Assembly: GCA_035610835.1 (NCBI GenBank)
Contig: CM069449.1
Coordinates: 57,573,782-57,637,781, forward strand
DNA: 64,000 bases
Source of the DNA: Ophiura sarsii
Taxonomy: Eukaryota; Echinodermata; Ophiuroidea; Amphilepidida; Ophiuridae
Direction of reading: 5' to 3'
The notes under the pieces: model-generated
Databases searched by the model: none
Seen by the model: only the letters and a program-made list of their open reading frames with translations
What the model was told of the DNA's origin: nothing
Shown here: positions 47,438 through 59,426 of the stretch, piece by piece
Position numbering within the stretch: the stretch's first letter is position 1
Layout of the letters: each line of letters starts with the position of its first letter
Translations under genes and position numbers: made by a program

Positions 47438-47788
47438 GGGTCCATATCCAAACTCTCAGTGATTTTAAAGCATTTTTCTAGCGATTTTACAACAGTTTTA
47501 AAACGGTATTTCGTTCTAAACATTTTATGATCGGATTTAAAAAGCTTATAGTATTTCTTAAAGAATATAACACAACCTTCCTTGCGCTTTGATCTGTCTG
47601 CTTCACTAATTGAGCCATTGAGAGTACTACAATAGTTCTATTGTTAACGCCAGATAAGTAGAGAGGTTTCTAGTTAATCACCGATCTTTTTCCGATGCTT
47701 TTAACAATAGAACGAAATACCGTTGGAAAACCGTTGTAAAAGCGCTAGAAAAATGCTTTAAAATCACTGAGAGTTTGGATATGGACCC
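47438..47788. mobile_element. TAA-flanked Harbinger-like MITE, copy 1, 351 bp
   Basis: TIR GGGTCCATATCCAAACTCTC continuing AGTGATTTTAAAGCATTTTT. TAA at 47435-47437 and 47789-47791. A three-base TWA duplication with a TIR starting GG fits PIF/Harbinger. Interior inverted words include AACGGTATTTCGTTCTA and TAGAACGAAATACCGTT. Close copy at 58600-58921. Confidence 0.95.
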
Positions 47789-47884
47789 TAAATGAGATTC
47801 TGTGTGGATATTTGAATGCCCTTACACGTCCACTGCCCCTATCAACAAAGCTTTAAAATCTGTTCAAATCCGTCAATTTGTTAA

Positions 47885-48129
47885 CACTTTCCACGCGGCT
47901 ATTGGTTTTACCATATTCAAACAACAATGTTAAGAAACCTAGGCCAACCCCAACTTTCAAAGTCTATCTCAAAAACTACTGAACCAATACCAGGCATGTT
48001 TGTACTTATTCAAATGCTTTTCTCATGATGATTCGTAATATGGTAATGACATTTAATCATTTTAACATTTTTGAAACATTTTGTGAAATTTTGGAATGTC
48101 GTCTGCAGACGCCTGCCGCGTGGTAAGTG
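47885..48129. mobile_element. TTAA family i MITE, 245 bp
   Basis: Complete copy, inverted relative to 29905-30158. CACTTTCCACGCGGC at left, GCCGCGTGGTAAGTG at right. TTAA at 47881-47884 and 48130-48133. It lies 93 bp after the Harbinger-like element. Confidence 0.92.
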
Positions 48130-49815
48130 TTAAGAGAGAGAGAGAGATGTTGGGTTGCACCTCCTCGATATTAACTCTTATTGAGCGTGCAATTTGGTTG
48201 AATATACTTCTCCCTCAATACTTGAAATACCTATTATATTCCGTTAGAAAATACCGAATCAATCAGAGCCCCCTCTTTTTAACGCGGTGTCATTGGTTTC
48301 CTATCTCTTTGATCAGCGCTTACGTTTACAATTACCAGCGACAGTGTTGTGTTCTATCCTCATCCACACACCTTTTGTATCTCGACACCGCCTGACAATT
48401 CCATGTTAAGTGATAAACGGTTGCGGTGTATCGTGTCAGGCAGGCCGGTTTGTTTCTGACTATTGTCGTAAAAACTAGCATAACACCTTCTTCATTACCG
48501 TTGTTGATGGGTTAAGCAAGTTGAGGAAAGTAGCGCGGACTTTTCTCTATGGAGCTCTAGAGTCTAGTTTAACCTATCCTAATACTTACAGTGGCATATT
48601 TTATCAAATATTTAACGTGGTACGGTTACACCACCTAAGGGCACGCCTCAGCGATATTATCATCCTTTTTGAAAAAGGAATGCATTTAAGTCTAGAAGTA
48701 TATTGGCACGTTTTATGTAAATAATTGAAATAAAACCTGTCACAAAACTGAACACTTATCGCGATTGTGTTACCATTGTTAAGTATGAACTATGATTTAG
48801 GCAAAAATCTGGGTAAACTATCTTACGTCAGAAAGAGGGCGAATGAACAACGAGTCATTTTCTGTAAAGAAGAAAAAAATTATCGGAATGTTATCAAATT
48901 CAGTCTCTCCTGCGCATGTCACACTAATCGACATCAATAAATGTTAATTTGAAAGTTGGGAAACGTTTGCAAACGAGCTTCGAATTTGAAGGGAGCGTTT
49001 GATCTTTATTTTGGTGGAGTTTATACCCTGGTCTGCAATAATACAGGTACTGCTGCGTAAATCTGTGCATGCATCGGGAGACTGTGTCTTAGAGATATTT
49101 GCTTACCGGTTGTTTACCATCCCTCCTCGCGGATTTTGATTTAAACCCTTCTCGAAGTTTGAGGTAGGTAAACTTGTTTGCATTTCATAATAGAGAACGC
49201 AACGTCAACGCCATGGGATTTCAGGAACTAATAAAGCAACGCGAGGAAAGGCATATTTATTTGGATCGCTTTCATTTGCGCATATTTAATAAAAAGTTTC
49301 GATTTTTGCCGTCACATAATATGAAATTATATATATATATATATATATACAAAAGAAATGGGAAGAAAAATTGGCATCGTTGCACGGCATAGAAAAATCA
49401 ATTTATCTATTAGTGGTTGTTGTTCAAAATAATACTCGAAGTGTTTCTATTTATATCAGTATGCAAGGCTGTGTGATAAATTAATTTGGCAGTGCAAACA
49501 ACGCTCGTTTTATCTTTCCGACATGCGGTACGCCCGGGCGGTACGTCCATGTAGAGATGCAAAAAAGCCGTACGAAAGGGCATATCACCCTCACACAAAC
49601 TATGTTAGTAAAAATTCATTTCAAATCATGGGTGCCGCTTTTTTCATTTCAAATCATGAATGCCGCTAATTTCAATAACGTCGTACAGAGAGATCCATCC
49701 AGTTAGATGCCGTTTTAGACGAAACACACAGTTGTTTACAACACGTACAGAGACACAAAATAACCCGTAATGGTGAATGACCTTCAAATTGGTATTACGA
49801 TAACAGAGAATATTA
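48130..49815. other. No gene recognised
   Basis: Short (GA)n at 48134-48147 and (TA)n at 49328-49349. ORFs of 60-99 codons (48096-48395, 48521-48724, 49174-49392) show no domain. Nothing else. Confidence 0.45.
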
Positions 49816-50369
49816 ATTCGTCAAAAATGTGGTCTTATTTGACAAATTAAAAAAGTTGTCATAAGAATTGGCAGGTTTGTGATTCAGGAAATATTCTGTA
49901 GTGGCGCACATTTATTTGTGATGCTAAAAGAACAATTAAGAGTGTTTCTAGTTAATTTTCATTGTAACAAACATTTCCTTGACTGAAGTATTATATTTGA
50001 CTTTCAATGACAAATGAATGAATGACAATTGAAATGACAAATTAAATTACTAATTAATCAATGAAATGACAAATTAAGATAAGTCATTTAATTGCCATTT
50101 AATTTGTCATTCATATTAATTGACTAATTATTGATTTAAAATTATTCTTTTAATTTGTCATTAATTTGTCATTCATTCATTTGTCATTGAATATTAAATA
50201 TTTATGAGTCGTCAAAATATTTCCTATGTTGAAAATTAATTTCAAAATACTACTAATTGGTCATTTATTATTAAAAACTAATTGTTTAGCATTACAAAAT
50301 ATTTCTTAACTAACGAACCTTCCATGACCAATGTTTAATTTGTCAAATAAGACCACATTTTTGACCAAT
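49816..50369. mobile_element. TA-flanked TGACAAATT-word foldback, 554 bp
   Basis: TIR GTCAAAAATGTGGTCTTATT then TGACAAATTAAA, inverted at the right end. TA at 49814-49815 and 50370-50371. The interior iterates AATGACAAAT and ATTTGTCATT words on both strands (about 49995-50195). No coding capacity. Confidence 0.92.
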
Positions 50370-51208
50370 TAGTATTCCATGTGTACGTGAAACATATTAC
50401 ATGCATTTTTTGCCAAGGATACTTGAATAGAGATTAATGTTCCCTCCAGAATGGCCGCGTATGCAAAACTGTTGATCTCTCTATTATGCCTTGAGTGTAT
50501 TCCTATCTCTGATTTATATTTTATGTTAAATGTATTTTAGTCATGTCACGCACCCCTATCGTATTCTTAATACGTTTCTTACCTGATTTTGTTCTTAAAT
50601 TAGCATTTATTTTTATTTTCTAAACACCCTAGGCCTATTGAATCAATATTCCCAATTAATATATTGGTGCATGGTCAGTCAAGTAGCGCCTATACCGGTA
50701 TGGAAGGTGCCATAGTCCCCCGGAGCCGTAGTCCGGCCTCCATAGACAAACACGCAGAATGAAGCATGAAACTAGTGTTACCAACCTATACTTTACTGTT
50801 CACGGCGGAAATATGGCTCCAATATGTCTCCGTCTACATCGATCGGCAATACCCTTCCTTCTGTTTCTTCAACGCTCTTTTCTGCCAGTTATTCTTTATA
50901 TCATCATGTTGTTATCCCCTCAATTATTACTCTTTTTTCTTAGTTTCACTCTTCGTATTTTCATCAGTTTTATATTAAATGAGTATTTAAAGAATATATT
51001 TTGATAGCATTTGAAAACATATCGTATAACCAGTGAACTATCTAGTCCGCCAACACTCCATCTCTGATGCTATCTGATTGGTATTCTACCCGGACATTGC
51101 CATAACAGGGTCCTTGTTAACTGAGTACAGATCCGTGTACAAATATTGTAGTTGAAATTCAATACTCGGAAGGAGTTGCTCTTTTTTCGTTATTGTCTTC
51201 CATTACAC
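50370..51208. other. No gene; contains the mini element at 50706
   Basis: Overlapping hydrophobic ORFs at 50759-51004 and 50766-50978 (+) are partly inside the mini element and unassigned. Confidence 0.45.
50706..50827. mobile_element. Mini relative of the 19009-19478 element
   Basis: CCATAGTCCCCCGGAGCCGT then AGTCCGGCCTCCATA matches the left end of 19009. CATGAAACTAGTGTT is shared internally. GGCGGAAATATGGCTCC forms the opposite end. Confidence 0.75.
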
Positions 51209-51393
51209 TGGGCTATTCAATTTGAAATCCATACACCCCATATGGAAGACATCACCTTGATCTTCCCCAATTGACAGTGAATTCCGAAGTGGGTTACCTG
51301 CATGTGCTACCGTTGGGAATGTACACTTCCTTTAAGATTATCGTCGTGTCTCCCTTATGGGGTGGGTGTATGGATTTCAACTGGAATAGCCCA
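51209..51393. mobile_element. TIR MITE, about 185 bp
   Basis: TGGGCTATTCAATTTGAAAT then CCATACACCCCATA is inverted at the right as GGGTGTATGGATTTCAACTG then GAATAGCCCA. Arms about 42 bp. The 61-codon ORF at 51302-51487 (+) is a shadow. Confidence 0.9.
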
Positions 51394-52474
51394 TTGCCGA
51401 TGTTGGATAAATATCTACAGTTATGGTAGTATTTTAGCAGATCGGAAACGTAAACAAACTCGTAGACCTGTATACGTATGTCTGTAGTGAAGAGTTCATT
51501 TTATAATCCAATAAATCCAATACAACCAATACAACAAATCCAATACAACAAATTCTCTCCGTTTGGTATCATGGGATAATCTTCGGTGGAAACCATTGCT
51601 TTTAAAAAGCCGCCGATAAAAATATCCTTATGCAAATAGTTTGGTCTGTGTTGCCACTTGGGTGAGAAATAGGTGTTTTTAGGCTAGGTATGGCAATATG
51701 AGATATTGCAAATATCACATGCATTAAAGTGTTAGCTTCAAAATGCTTTTTATTTGACTGATATCGGACATTCCATTTTAAAGTTATATCGGTGAGGCGA
51801 ACTTGTGCAAAATTGCGGTTTCCTATAATATTAATAGACTAATAGTATAGGCATAACACACACACACCTGCCTCACACCCCCACATTTCGTGAACAATTG
51901 AGAAATGTCTATTTTTTAGGTAAATTTCAAATATAATTTATAAACAAACGAGGTATAAACAAAGTGATCTTTTCACTTTATATAATTTAGCTATGTTCTT
52001 GAAATTGTGGGGGAGTGTCAATTCATTAACCCTCCTAGAAATATTTTAAATAAAATATTGTATTTCAGTGGTTTTAATACAGCGCGTGAATTCTACTACT
52101 TTTCCCATTGAGTGCACACACAGAAATCAGCTGCCTCATTTCTTATAAATTATCATGATTATGTGTGGAATATGATTATCATTCAACCCGAATCTGAATC
52201 TGATACTGGTTTGCATATTGGCTGGAATGCAATACTATCGAGTCCAGCCATGGGGAAAGTTGTCATAATTGACACCCAATGTATGGGGTAATGAACCAAG
52301 ACTCTCCCTTAAAGACGATACGGCAACAACAAAAAGTCAGATCCCTCGTCCTTGTCCCTACTGTCCCTAAACCTTGAATAGACTTATTGTGCTGTATGTC
52401 AAGCATGCTTTATAGCACCATGACAACAGGGTTCCCCAACAACAAGAACAACAACAGTGCCGTACATGTCTTAA
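51394..52474. other. No gene recognised
   Basis: A TTTCAG acceptor-like site at 52070 precedes a 26-codon open frame ending in TAA. No donor context is needed for a last exon, but nothing else supports it. Imperfect ATCCAATACAAC repeats at about 51507-51550. Confidence 0.4.
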
Positions 52475-52664
52475 CACTTTCCACGTGGCAGGCGTCTGCA
52501 GACTACATTTCAAAATGTAACAAAATGTTTCAAATATTATGTCAAATGTATTGAATTTCATTACCATATTCAGCATTACCATGAGAAATGCATCAATAAG
52601 TACAAACATGTCTAAAATTGGTTCAGTAATTCTTGAGATAGACCTTGAAATTTGAGAAAGGTTT
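52475..52664. mobile_element. TTAA family i MITE, truncated
   Basis: TTAA at 52471-52474, left end CACTTTCCACGTGGCAGGCG intact. The right terminus is lost where the CCAGTATCG element begins. Confidence 0.85.
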
Positions 52665-53155
52665 CTAGTACACGCGTATACATGTAGGAATTATTTGACC
52701 ACATACATGAAAGGAAGGGAAAACTTGTACTTTAGGTCCCAGATTCTTGACTGTACTTGTATTGTCCGATACTGGAACATCCATCGTTCGATACAAAGTC
52801 AGTGTTCCCGTATAGGACGATACTAGTACAGTATCGGGCGACACTCTAACACAATTATGTACAAGTATCGTTCGATATTGGAACAAATCACCATTGGTAG
52901 CGTGTGTACTAAAAGCGTTCCAGAACCGTTCGAAACTGGAAAACTATTTTTTGCAATATCAAACAATATCTTTTTTATTGGTTTTTAAAATGTACAGCGC
53001 TTTGAGGCCTCTGCTATTAGGCGCTCTATAAATCTCACTTATTATTATTATTATACAATTTGGTGTTCCAGTATCGAGCGATACTGGCAACTTTTTGTTC
53101 CAGTATTGAACGATACTGATATGCGTATTATGAAAGTACACTTTTTCCAAAAGAA
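52665..53155. mobile_element. CCAGTATCG-word palindromic element with LINE tail inside
   Basis: Built of GTATCGNNCGATAC palindromes and TTCCAGTATCG words on both strands. Left TGTACTTTAGGTCCCAGAT pairs with words at the right end of the relative at 60310-60600, and both elements end in AAAGTACACTTTTTC. A LINE-type tail at 52985-53055 interrupts it before ACAATTTGGTGTTCC, which is continuous in the relative. Confidence 0.75.
52978..53055 (+). mobile_element. LINE 3' terminus with (ATT)n tail
   Basis: TACAGCGCTTTGAGGCC, GGCGCTCTATAAATCTCAC, then an ATTATTATTATT tail. This arrangement is common at the 3' ends of CR1/L2-type LINEs of marine invertebrates. No coding sequence remains. Confidence 0.7.
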
Positions 53156-53291
53156 GTTGAAACTTATATAGGCCTACACGTGTTATTCCGAATATAAAGG
53201 GTCTACAAATGAAACAAAAGCGGACTGAATTTAAGACACGTCAAGTGTACTACTAGCAGCAAAGCCTTACTTTGGCGACTATACCTTACCT

Positions 53292-53817
53292 CAGGCTGTA
53301 TCAAAAAGATTTGTACCGTGGTCTGATCAGTTTTTCAGATTTTTTTTTGATATGTTACGAACCATTTAGACCATTTTGCTTCTATATACAAAATTATTGA
53401 AGTTTCATCTTTTCTTAGAATTTTGATTTACGACAATCGAACATTTTTTTCAGAATTTACAAGCTTTTAAAGGAATATTGGTGTTTTTATCATTTTCATC
53501 GAAACGTTAGATCTGAAGCGCACAATTCAAAGTTCCTCCTGACTGCACTCATATATTCACTACTTATAAAGAGTTTGTGCAGTGAACCTATTAAATTTGC
53601 GTTGCTGCGAGTAAAACCATGATTACGTCGATCTTCGTTTGAATGACAATAGCGGTCAGAAACAACAGCCAATTATCTTCAGATTATCAGATCAATAAGT
53701 TGACATAATTCCCTATTTATTAAAATCAAAAATATTGTATTCATCAGAGATTTTATATTTTTAATGCTTTTTTGAAAATGGAACATATCAGAGTACAAAT
53801 CATTTTGATACAGCCTG
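53292..53817. mobile_element. CAGGCTGTATC TIR element, 526 bp
   Basis: Left CAGGCTGTATCAAAAAGATT and right the complement of CAGGCTGTATCAAAATGATT, both continuing TGTAC. TA follows the right end but the left flank is CT. Resembles Tc1/mariner-type ends and the TIR at 57245. No transposase ORF. Confidence 0.88.
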
Positions 53818-53937
53818 TACTTTACCTTACCTACAAATAACGTATACGTGTGACCCATTACGTACTGCTTTTGCAATGCTGCCTAAGTCATAATGTTCAA
53901 ACATTTACCTTTTCCGAAATTAAGGTTGTACTCTATA

Positions 53938-54442
53938 GGGCCGTATTCTCGTACTAAACACGGTTTTAGCTTAAAACCGTGTTTAACTAAACGCGTGTCT
54001 AACTTAAACGTGAGTTTATCCTTTAAACGACGTGTCTAACAAAACACGATTTTAAACTCTGCAAATCTCGTTCCCAGAGTGGTCCTACGTTGATTGTATA
54101 CAGGTATTTAATTCATTGTGGCCCTGATTGGTTACAATAGATATCGACCGAATGCCTTAAATACACGGTACTTTTAAAGACTACACGATCCGCGCGCCAG
54201 CTTGCACCGGGCACGGTTGAGTGATCATTCAAGGCATACAGTTGGTGTGCGAGTTTAGCTAAACACGCATTAAACTACCCCCGAACCCATGTTTAAAGTT
54301 AGACACATTTCGGCGAGTTAGACGCGTGTTTAAGTAAAACAAATGTACGAGAATTGCGTTTAGTTAAACGCTGTGTCTAAAGTCAAAGTTAGACGCGTGT
54401 TTAGCTTAAAACCGTGTTTAACTACGTACGAGAATACGGCCC
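53938..54442. mobile_element. TATA-flanked foldback of AAACACG words, 505 bp
   Basis: TIR GGGCCGTATTCTCGTAC at both ends, flanked on each side by TATA (53934-53937, 54443-54446). Both lobes iterate TTAAAACCGTGTTTAACTAA, AGACGCGTGTTTA and AAACACG words. The unique centre is at about 54060-54245. A GG-starting TIR next to TWA is compatible with PIF/Harbinger, with a TA-targeting family as alternative. Confidence 0.92.
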
Positions 54443-55972
54443 TATATCATTAGGCATTTTTGTTTTAGTTTCCCGGTTGGTATTTTCCAAGAATGGCAGG
54501 GTCTAAGTCCCGTGAATCTCGGATAATGCTGCTGCTACGGATAGACACGCTATTGGCGTTATGGCTAGCCTATCACTTGAAAGTGTAGTTTAGCTTCATT
54601 TGAACAAGGAAATCGAATTCGTTTATAGTGTACATACTGATAGCGAATTCGACCATAATTATTATGTGTTTAGGATTTTGTTGAAATTGCCTTTCGATTT
54701 TAAATTCTACGAAGATATTAGATGCATGGTTAACAGCTCCTATACCTGTTTCACTTCGTACACTTTTAACAATGTCTCATGGGGCATTTGAGATTGTAGT
54801 AAACCAATGTCAATGTGCACTTTAATTCATAACTTATACAAGACCAATACTTTGCCGAAAGTGTCATGCCGTATAACATTTCAAAGCCGCGAATATCTTT
54901 AACCAAAGCTATCAATTCGCGAAATATCCACATCGTGAATAGTTCCTACTTGTCTACCTGATTACGGTGTATACCTCTCAATCTCGGACCGTTTACAAAT
55001 ACGTGACATACCATTTGCGGGTATAAACATCCAAAAGTACAGTGTTGATGAAAATCCCAACGACGAGAGAAATCTATTTGGTTTTCCATTCATTTTAAAT
55101 CACGCCTATATCATTTCCCTTATTACCATTTTAACCAACGGGAATACATAGCGGATCTTAAGCGCCTGTGGAAGGCGCGCGAGGTGGGACATGTAGTAAA
55201 TTGGAGATGCACCAATATTGAAGCTCAGGTTACGAAATCCGATACCAGTTGTATTTCGAGAGAAAAAAATGCGACTCTGAGTAGCATCATTGGTGTGCCT
55301 TATTTAACTGTGCGCTACTGTGCTGTCACAGAATATCATAAGGAGTGGTACAGTTTAGTTTGATACCACAGGTTTGGAACAGCAAAAGAAATAATAGATA
55401 TAACTACAGGGAATTGGTAGGCATTTCGAGTTGTTTTTCCAATGAAGAAGAATTTGTTAGAGGCAAATCAACTACATTTATTTATAATGTAATATTGATT
55501 CATGAATAAAGTCGTGCGGCTGAGATGGCATTATTTTTCTTGTAGCCTTTAACACCAGGGATATTTGAATTTCAACATTACTCAAATGTAAAATATCTAA
55601 TGAAGCCATTTTACCCTCTAGTGTCGAATGACGCTGTTTTTATGTTGATCGGTTTGTTTGCCTAATAACGGCCTATCTTTCCCATGGTTTGATGATGGGT
55701 AAAATACTTTGCTCAGGTTAAAATATATAACAATAGATTTAGCTACCAGTTAAACAAAAGTATAACTCGGATGCACTATGTGCACACGATTACGATTATA
55801 CAGGGTGTCCCATAAATTACTCAATATGCAACAAACAGGGATAGAAGTGTCCTTTGACTACTATTACGTAATTACTCTTTTCTCCGTAATTACTGAACCG
55901 AATCAAATTTGGTTTCCTTCACTTTATAGCAAACTAATTCAACTTTATTTTATCGTTTGAACTGTCCCATTC
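54443..55972. other. No gene; solitary TIR-like end at 55799
   Basis: TACAGGGTGTCCCATAAATT at 55799-55818 looks like a mariner-type terminus next to TA but no partner was found. ORFs at 54600-54791 and 55778-55960 (+) are unassigned. Confidence 0.4.
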
Positions 55973-56313
55973 CAGGACTGTCAACTTTTGGGATTTGCTG
56001 GGAGGGAGAGATACAGACTCAAAAAAAATTTCTCGTAAAACATGCACAATTTTTTACGTCAGCAGCTGAAATCCTGATAAGTGGGGGTGGGGGGGGGGGG
56101 GGGGGTAGCGATGATGTTTTCCTCAAATCCGCACGAAAATTGCATGGTCAAAATCGCAAATGTACCGACGGAAGCTAGTATAAAGGTGTTGATACACATT
56201 TGAATTGAGGTAATTTTGTTGAGGCGGGAGATTTTATATGCTATGCGGGAGTGCGGGAGAAAGAGTGTCTATGCGGGAGACTCCCGCCTAATGCGGGAGA
56301 GTTGACAGCCCTG
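55973..56313. mobile_element. hAT-like MITE, 341 bp
   Basis: TIRs CAGGACTGTCAACTTTTGGG and the complement of CAGGGCTGTCAACTCTCCCG. CCCATTC lies on both sides (55966-55972, 56314-56320), 7 matching bases where hAT elements make 8. GCGGGAGA words are iterated at the right end. Contains a G-run (56082-56105). The 73-codon ORF at 55957-56178 is an artefact. Confidence 0.92.
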
Positions 56314-57244
56314 CCCATTCTTACACTTGTTTAGTAGGTCTAAATCACGATCAGCCGAAGTCACGTTGTATTTTTGGAGACAACCTGTAATGCTGGATCG
56401 GATTGTCCATATCCTGGAAAAGCGTTTATGAAAACAATGTTTAATAATACAGATGCCCTTACATTTTCCGTCTCTTTGTTCTGCTAGATTTGATATTAAA
56501 ATATACCTAAGTTAACGTTAATAGTGCCTTAGTTAATATTCTTCCACCAATGGGATTTATGATGCAATCGGGCTAACATACCGATCAATTTCGTGCTATT
56601 ATCATCAATATCGTCCCACTTTCTAGAAGTTCAGATAACTTATGTTACAGTGTAGGCCAGAGGCCTACTAAAAGGAGTTGCCGTTTTGCACTGTCCTGTT
56701 TTGCACTACCAGCTTGTACCACATAAGATCTGACATATTGATGATTCCGCGACGATCAATATGTAATAATTCTCTTCGGTGTAGCAGGCATCATTTTAGT
56801 GGGTATAATCGTTGTGCACATGGCATGTCAGAATCAATCGGACTATAACAGAGTTGATCTAGTTTCTGTCAGACACGCATATAAACTATTTGAAACTAGA
56901 ATGAACATGTTGAAACGGAATGATTCATACCATGTGAGTATTTCAGTAGTAATTCAATAGAAAAGGTAGTCACCGCATACACATTGGGTTTTTTTCTATG
57001 AATAGAGCATCGGGTTAAATGTTCGTCTACATAAAACCAACACTATCTTGTAGAACTTACTAACAAATAAGATACTGGTCCCTTAATATTTTATTGAACA
57101 ACCGATGCTGTTACTTATTACCACTGAGATATAATATCGTCACGTCCTTTTGTTGCTGTCGCTAGCTTCTACAAGAAAGAATCCCCCTTGCCTCTATACA
57201 GGTCGTAAAAGTATTGTAAATCCAGTGAATAAGGCATCAGTATA

Positions 57245-57928
57245 CAGACTGTAACAAAAAAAGTTATACAATTGCAATTTTATTTTTAATTCAATGTTAA
57301 AATCATGCAATGTCAAAATCTCTTACACTCTGTGTTAAGCTCCGTTTTGGCTACCAGAATCATTTTAGTTGGTCTTTTTAACTACTTGCGTTTAAAATCT
57401 ATGACTAATTTACTAAGTCGTCTAGAAATCGGGTTGGGCCACTTTCACAATAATATTATACAATATTGCTTGTATAAATTAAATGGTTAGGGTATCATGC
57501 AAAGAACATTAAAGAGAACAATATAATTATTTTTCAAATAGTTTCATTTCATTTGAATAAATAAATTCATAAAATAAATAAATAATATTTGTAAAGACCT
57601 AACCTTCTTTGTAATACTTTTAACCACTTGAAACGAACCAGTGTTGTCCAACAAGAGCGCTCTACTGCTATGCTCCTTGTTCGATTCCATTCATATTCAT
57701 CCCAGTGATTTTACCATTGATTAAACCAAAGTGGCCCAGGTGATTTCATGACTACTTTAGACAATTGATCATATCTCTGCTTACCGAACATCGATTGTCA
57801 AGAAACAAAACTTTTTCGAAAGCTAAGAAAATTCCTCTTGCACGCCATTAAAACTCGAAACAGAAATTCAACGGGAGATATTTTTAATATTTTTTTCAAA
57901 ACTGTATAACCTATTTTGTTACAGCCTG
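57245..57928. mobile_element. CAGRCTGTAACA TIR element, TA-flanked, 684 bp
   Basis: Left CAGACTGTAACAAAAAAAGT and right the complement of CAGGCTGTAACAAAATAGGT. TA at 57243-57244 and 57929-57930. The younger tandem copy keeps the empty site (CACCAGTTTACATAAGACCC near 58990). Tc1/mariner-like by target and TIR. The 61-codon ORF at 57305-57490 (+) has no transposase motif. Confidence 0.93.
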
Positions 57929-58192
57929 TACATAAGACCCCGGACCAATCTTAGCTGCCATCTTGTCGGGAATGTAGACTGTGTTCAAGATGTGTTTAAG
58001 ATTTTCTGAAAGAAGACACACCAGTTTCATAATATCTAGGCTAATTTGGTAACATGGTTCATGCAATGAATTGAACGTCATGCACAGAGTAAATTGAATG
58101 TAGAACAGCCCGGGTGCGATTTCCCTTTGCAGTCCGTTTATTGGATTCCCTTCCTTGTGACTACTTCCACTACCAACATGACCAGTGACCAA
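57911..58192 (-). other. Duplicated unassigned ORF, copy 1 (93 codons)
   Basis: Shares NPINGLQREIAPGLFYIQFT and following residues with the ORF at 58932-59426. The duplicates are so alike at DNA level that frame conservation is uninformative. The ORF runs into the TIR of the 57245 element. No known domain. Probably chance. Confidence 0.2.
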
Positions 58193-58599
58193 GATTCAAA
58201 ATGGCTTTAGTTTAGAGAGTAAAGAGGATTTGCTTTCTTGTGTCTTCCATACCGGATTGTATGCCCGCATAAGACCAATCTTTAAATAGCCTTCTACATA
58301 TTTATGGTTACCGACGATCTAAAATATAATCCATTTCGGTTTGGCACGCATCATTCTAACGTATAGTTGGCCTGATCTTATATACATGGCGTGTCAAAAT
58401 CGATCGCAAAGTAAAAGCCCACTTGATCTAGTTTCTGTATTTGACATGCTAAACATTATCAGAATGAACGTGTTTAAAGTAGAAGGGACAGAATAAAGTA
58501 CCAGAATCTCAGTATAGTATCTCGTTCAATAATATTGGCCAGAATATCGTAATTTCCTGATCAACTCCAAATTTGTATATTTGTCATAAAAATGCATAA

Positions 58600-58921
58600 G
58601 GGTCCATATCCAAACTCTCAGTGCTTTTAAAGCATTTTTCTAGCGATTTATTATAGTATTCTTTAAGAAATACTATATTATAGTATTTCTTAAAGAATAT
58701 AACACAACCTTCCTTGCGCCTTTGATCTGTCTGCTTCACTAATGCAGCCATCGAGAGTACTACAATAGTTCTATTGTTAACGCCAGATAAGTAGAGAGGT
58801 TTCTAGTTAATCACCGATCTTTTTCCGATGCTTTTAACAATAGAACGAAATATCGTTGGAAAAGCGCTTTTAAATCGCTAGAAAAATGCTTTAAAAGCAC
58901 TGAGAGTTTGGATATGGACCC
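58600..58921. mobile_element. TAA-flanked Harbinger-like MITE, copy 2, 322 bp
   Basis: TIR GGGTCCATATCCAAACTCTC at both ends. TAA at 58597-58599 and 58922-58924. The paralogous empty site ATGCATAACGTGTATTTATA lies at 59670-59689. Relative of 47438-47788 with a shorter left interior and a small internal duplication of the AGTATTTCTTAAAGAATA region. Confidence 0.97.
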
Positions 58922-58931
58922 TAACGTGTAT

Positions 58932-59426
58932 TTATATTCCCTTGTATAAAGGTCGCAATGTAAAAGTACTGTCAATCCAGTGAATAAGGCACCAGTTTAC
59001 ATAAGACCCCGGACCAATCTTAGCTGCCATCTTGTCGGGAATGTAGACTATGTTTAAGATGTTTTTAAGATTTTTCTGAAAGAAGACTACCAGTTTCATA
59101 ATATCTAGGCTAATTTGGTAACATGGTTCATGCAATGAATTGAACGTCATGCACAGAGTAAATTGAATGTAGAACAGACCGGGTGCGATTTCCCTTTGCA
59201 GTCCGTTTATTGGATTCGCTTCCTTGTGAGTGGCTACTTCCACTACCAACATGACCAATGACCAAGATTCAAAATGACTTGAACGTTTAGAGTGTAAAGA
59301 GGATTTGCTGTCTTGTATCTTCCATAACGGATTATATGCCCGCATAAGACCCAGCTTTAAATAGCCTTCTATATACATATTTATGATTACCGACGATCTA
59401 AAATAAAATCCACTTCGGTTTGGCAC
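58932..59426 (-). other. Duplicated unassigned ORF, copy 2 (164 codons)
   Basis: Longest non-microsatellite ORF of the window. The product has no motif, signal peptide or membrane segment that I recognise. Copy 1 is frame-broken relative to it and units 1 and 4 do not keep the frame. I list it so that it can be tested, not as a gene. Confidence 0.2.

Noticed and set aside
55799..55818. Full mariner element beginning TACAGGGTGTCCC
   Set aside because: No inverted partner within several hundred bases and no transposase, so only a solitary terminus can be noted.
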